A DNA stretch of 64,000 nt. Source: Numida meleagris (taxonomy: Eukaryota > Chordata > Aves > Galliformes > Numididae). Every line of letters starts with the position of its first letter. Positions within the stretch are counted from its first letter, which is position 1. The notes beneath the pieces are model-generated. The model was given only the letters and a program-made list of their open reading frames with translations, made no database searches and was not told the DNA's origin. Location of the stretch: assembly GCF_002078875.1 (NCBI RefSeq), contig NC_034410.1:99388871-99452870 (forward strand), written 5' to 3'. Shown here piece by piece: positions 60,101-64,000 of the stretch. Made by a program: the position numbers and the translations under genes.

Positions 60101-63100
60101 AGGCATCTGTTTTCCTTTCTTGTTAAGATAACATGCCTACTTCCCGTAGTCTGTAGTGATTCCCTTTCCATACCATGGTTTCTTTTCCGTAGCAGCCTAG
60201 AAAACTCACACCACACTGTAATGTTTGGTCTTAGTTCTTTCTCCTCTGTGATTGCGTCAGCTTTACAGCAAAAGATATTTTAGTTATATTCTGGCTTCTT
60301 GGACTGGATCAGGAACTGTGAACAGACTATCTTCTGCTACTTTGTGGATTTACAGGGCATAGATAAAAAACTGGGACTAGAAATGCTTGGAATATTACAC
60401 ATCACTGAAACTGGTTTAGAAGGCTGAGAAGAAGCAAGCTCGGTGTGTAGCACAGATATCTGCCAGAACAGAATGTGCCTGCTACATAGCACCAAAGGTA
60501 ATAGGACATCTTGGGACACAGTAGATAGGCAGAGTGCTGTCTGGGTTAGCTGAAAGCAGACATATCTGGACAATGGAATAGGCTGTGAGTCTTGACTCCA
60601 AAGAACATAAGGAGAACTGTGAACAAGCCTGCCTGTTGCATGACGCAGACATACATCAGAGAATAAAATACTGGATTCGTGCCTTGCCACCAATGGAATG
60701 ACAAATTTGGAGCCAGAATTAGTTTACTTTCATGACTTGCCATACCCATGCTAGTTCTGCTAGGATCTGGAGTGGGGACAGATGAATTCTCCCACAGCAT
60801 GCTATAAAAACATTGTCAGTGCTCCACAACTTACTGCACTGTTAGAAATCTTGAGCACCACATCTGAAAAAATTGAACAGCATGACTACATAATTTCATT
60901 CCTGCAGGCACTTGCACACACCCCTTCCCAGTCCACTCAGTGCTCCATTACTCAGTAATTCTCGTATGTGGTAAGCTTGTACAGTGGGAGTGTACTCGAG
61001 GTCTCCCTACCTCAAATTAATCCTGCAATAGAAAAGCATTCTGGACAGGGTAATGAGGCAGGGTACATCTGTGCAGGGAAAAGCAGCGCAGTTTAAGGGC
61101 GTTGAAATACTGCATGTTGGTACGCTTGTGCTGTGGCATAACAACTCTGCTGAGAGGAAGCTAAGAATTGGCAAGACTGGTGTCTGCAGGTGGGGTTTGA
61201 TAATAACCTGAGCAGAAGCAGGGGTAATGCATAGCACAGATTTGGTACGTCCCTATGCCCCCTGCTACCACCATCGTTTCAAGTTACTTAGGCTTGACAA
61301 ATGATAGCCCTTCAAGTTGAGTTTAAAGCTTGAAACATTGCTTCAGGTGCTTTGGCACTGAAGATTATTCCAGGTATCTGAGTAGCTCTTCCATAGTTTT
61401 CCACATATAGGCCTAGGACATACGTGCTGTATAGGGCTTTGGCTATCCTTCTGTTGAATATTTAAGGTCTGTTTGAAGAGGGGGCCAGTCAAGAGAAGGA
61501 ATGCGTAATATCTGTATGTTTCAGTTGTTCTACCAGGAATGGCAGGCCCAGATTTGCCCTGTAACCTTTCCCCAGCTGGGGGAATTTTTGATGTGCAGTT
61601 GCTTCCTGAGTTATGTGGTGCAGGAATTCCTCCCTTGCCTGCACCACACATCAGCCTCATTAGCTCTCATCTGAAGCTGAGATGGAGGTTACACTTATCC
61701 TCCACTAGATGTTTAATAGAGAAGACAGTAGACAAGAGCAGGGAAGAGCATCTTTCAGTCAAACCCTTATTGCCTGTGTGTTCTCAAAACCTAGAGAAAG
61801 TCACTGGCTAGAATTCTAGTCCCAAGTGGATATAAAGACTGAAAATAGCTGCTTTTCTTTCCCTATGTCCTTGCAGAATATGGTATCCAAACTAATAAAA
61901 AGAAAATCAAGAAGCCTCTTAATAGCATTCACAAAAATGCTAATAATACAAGTATATATAAAGTAGAAATGGAGGTGGAAAAAAAGAAAAAAAAAATTCA
62001 AACCTACTTTTACAATGACATTTTTTAGGAGGGAAGGCAAACCTATGTCGTTCTAAGGAATTCGTTGCTTTGAAGATAATGTACAAACTGTTGGACTTCA
62101 CACTGAGGAAGCCCAGCATCAAGTTCCTGAGGAACTCAGGAGTTACAGAGCCAGCCATATATGCTGTCTCTTTCTGTCTTTCCTTGCACTTCTGTGAATT
62201 TTAGCCTTCTTTAACAGCCTAGCTTAAACAGGAAAATGTTTCATTCTAAAGCAACATTGGGTGTAAGGGTCTTGATCCGTCTCAGGCTCTAGACTAAATT
62301 GCACTCAGATCTCTACTCATATGTAAGCTCTAGTGCCAAACTAAAATGCAAAAGACATTATTCTTATCACTCATTATTTTTTCATGAGATGCCACAGTGC
62401 TTGGATTTAACTTGACGCTGTTCATCCTTACTAAACACATTCAGCCCAGGAAGCTGTAAGACATGAGTTAGGCCCAAAAGCATTGTCACAAGGTTTTACA
62501 TTGAAAATAACAGCAAAGCTGTTCAGCTTTAGATATATTACGAATCTTCTATAAAAAATAAAAATGCCCACTGTATACAACCAAGCATGTAAGCAGTTAG
62601 AACAGGGAAAGTATGGTTCAGTCTGTTAAGAGTTCAAAGCCTAAGCTCAATATGGAATGAAAACTGAATGTTTTAAGTTCCTTTGCAAAACCTTTGTGCT
62701 TTTGCTTTTGGGACATCAGCAGATTGTTGTTTGTTACTTTAGTTATATCTCCTCATGTTCTCAAAAACAGAAGTTTCTTTCAAGCACGATAGGATAGAAA
62801 TATATCTGCACTTGTTAGAAGGTAAGGTGTGGGCAGAGAACCAAAATTTGCCTGTCGAACTGGTATGACTGCTGCATTTACCTGAATGGATATAAATTAG
62901 CATATGGCCAACACTGTTTCTCCAGATCCTGGGTATTTTAAAGGATAATAACATGCTGTACTCCAGCTAGCGGTTAGTCCAAGGATTAAGGGCATCTTGG
63001 CATTAAGGTCAATAAAATGTAGTTGGACTCAGTTCATAGGCATCTAAAACCACGCTTGCTGACATTTCAGCACTGCTTTCTCCCATGTGATTCATGCTTA

Positions 63101-63279
63101 CATGCCACCTGCAGCTGTAATTATCTGGGTTAAGTGTAAAGTTTTCCTGGGAACTTCTCTGTGGGCTCTTAGCAGCTCACTTATTTGTGCTGCTCTAGGA
63201 ATTTATGCAGACCTTATTTCCTGTGGAAGGTCATAGCTGCTGACGTATTTAACCAAGCCACCTCCCGCTGCAGGCATGT
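57157..63279. other. Intergenic sequence, no gene recognised
   Basis: No coding region is supported. A 17-18 base A run lies at 58759-58776 after an AT dinucleotide stretch. From about 59480 to 60330 the plus strand is strongly pyrimidine-rich, listed as an observation. No tRNA or other RNA gene was recognised. Confidence 0.5.
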
Positions 63280-64000
63280 GCTGGGGTGCCATCCAGAGGG
63301 ACATGGACAGGCTTGAAAAGTGGGCTTACAACTGAGGTTCTACAAGGCCAAGTGCAAGGTGTTGCACTTGGGTCAGGGCAATCCCTGGTATGTGTACAGA
63401 CTGGGAGAACTCATTCAGAGCAGCCCTGCTGAGAAGGTCTTGAGGGTCCTGCTGTATGTGCTTGCAGCGTGGAAGGCCAATGGTACCCTGGGCTGCATAA
63501 AAAGGGGTGACCAGCAGGGCAAGGGAGGTGATTGTACACCCCTACTCTGCCTTTGTAAGGCCTCATCTGGAGCACTGTGTCCAGACCTGGGTCACCCAGC
63601 ACAGGAAGGACCTAGAGCAGATTGAGAGGGCCACGAAGGTGATCAGAGGGCTGGAGCACCTCTTGTACAAAGAGAAGTTGGTCTTGTTCAGCTTGGAGAA
63701 GGCTCTGGGTTGACCTCATTATGGCCGTTCAGTACTTGAGGGGAGCTTACAAACAGGAGGGAGACCAACTGTTTGTGCAGTCTGATCCTGATAGGACAAG
63801 GGGGAATGGCTTTAAACTAAAAGAAGGGAGATTTAGGTGAGATGTTAGCTGGAAATTTTTTACTCAGAGGGCAGTGAAGCACTGGCACAGCTGCCCAGAG
63901 AAGCTGTGGTGCCCCATCAATGGAGGCGCTCAAGGCCAGGTTGGATGGGGCCCTGGGCAGCTGAGCTGGTGGGAGGCAGCCCTGCCCATGGCATGGGGTG
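63280..64000 (+). mobile_element. CR1 LINE, degenerate, cut by the right window edge
   Basis: ORF2-derived blocks appear in shifting frames (for example [20 protein letters not shown] and [11 protein letters not shown]), interrupted by stops. The 3' region GCCCAGAGAAGCTGTGGTGC, TTGGATGGGGCCCTGGGCAG follows. The final ATTCTATGATTCT tail would lie just beyond the window. The tail type matches the copies at 14475 and 17900. It is the longest CR1 copy of this tail type seen here. Confidence 0.93.

Overview
The window is vertebrate nuclear DNA, most likely from a galliform bird (chicken or a close relative). It has intron-split genes, a large CpG island, about ten pieces of CR1 LINE (the dominant bird retroposon, recognisable by its reverse-transcriptase reading frame and the ATTCTATGATTCT tail), and one broken mariner element with the terminal repeats of the chicken Galluhop family. 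Two known genes are present. They converge: the 3' end of DLGAP1 on the plus strand and the whole of the short-isoform TGIF1 on the minus strand.

Layout. 1-1731: a DLGAP1 intron with a CR1 tail. 1732-1884 and 4649-4858: the last two coding exons of DLGAP1, ending in the PDZ-binding C-terminus QTRL. 4859 to about 8570: probable long DLGAP1 3' UTR with several AATAAA signals, a GC-rich block and a 73-base pyrimidine tract. About 8.6-22.7 kb: intergenic space between the two 3' ends, with CR1 copies (one young copy nested inside an older, oppositely oriented one), a four-unit 24-bp tandem repeat and A-rich tracts. 23.9-31.9 kb: TGIF1 on the minus strand. Its coding exons are 31878-31893, 26260-26486 and 24424-24990, which join in frame to a 269-residue TALE homeodomain repressor. 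31.2-33.35 kb: CpG island holding the TGIF1 promoter. 33.5-64 kb: no recognisable gene; AT-rich upstream DNA with CR1 copies, the mariner remnant at 56.6-57.16 kb, simple repeats, and a CR1 running off the right edge.

Function. DLGAP1 (GKAP/SAPAP1) is a postsynaptic-density scaffold linking PSD-95 to SHANK. TGIF1 is a nuclear co-repressor that dampens TGF-beta/SMAD and retinoid signalling. They are neighbours, not a pathway; convergent DLGAP1/TGIF1 order is also how I remember the human 18p11 region. No new multi-gene system was found. The items most worth checking are an unrecognised 91-codon antisense frame inside the last DLGAP1 intron, palindromic and octamer-like blocks in TGIF1 intron 1, a possible alternative TGIF1 first exon, the nested CR1 pair, and the internally deleted mariner.
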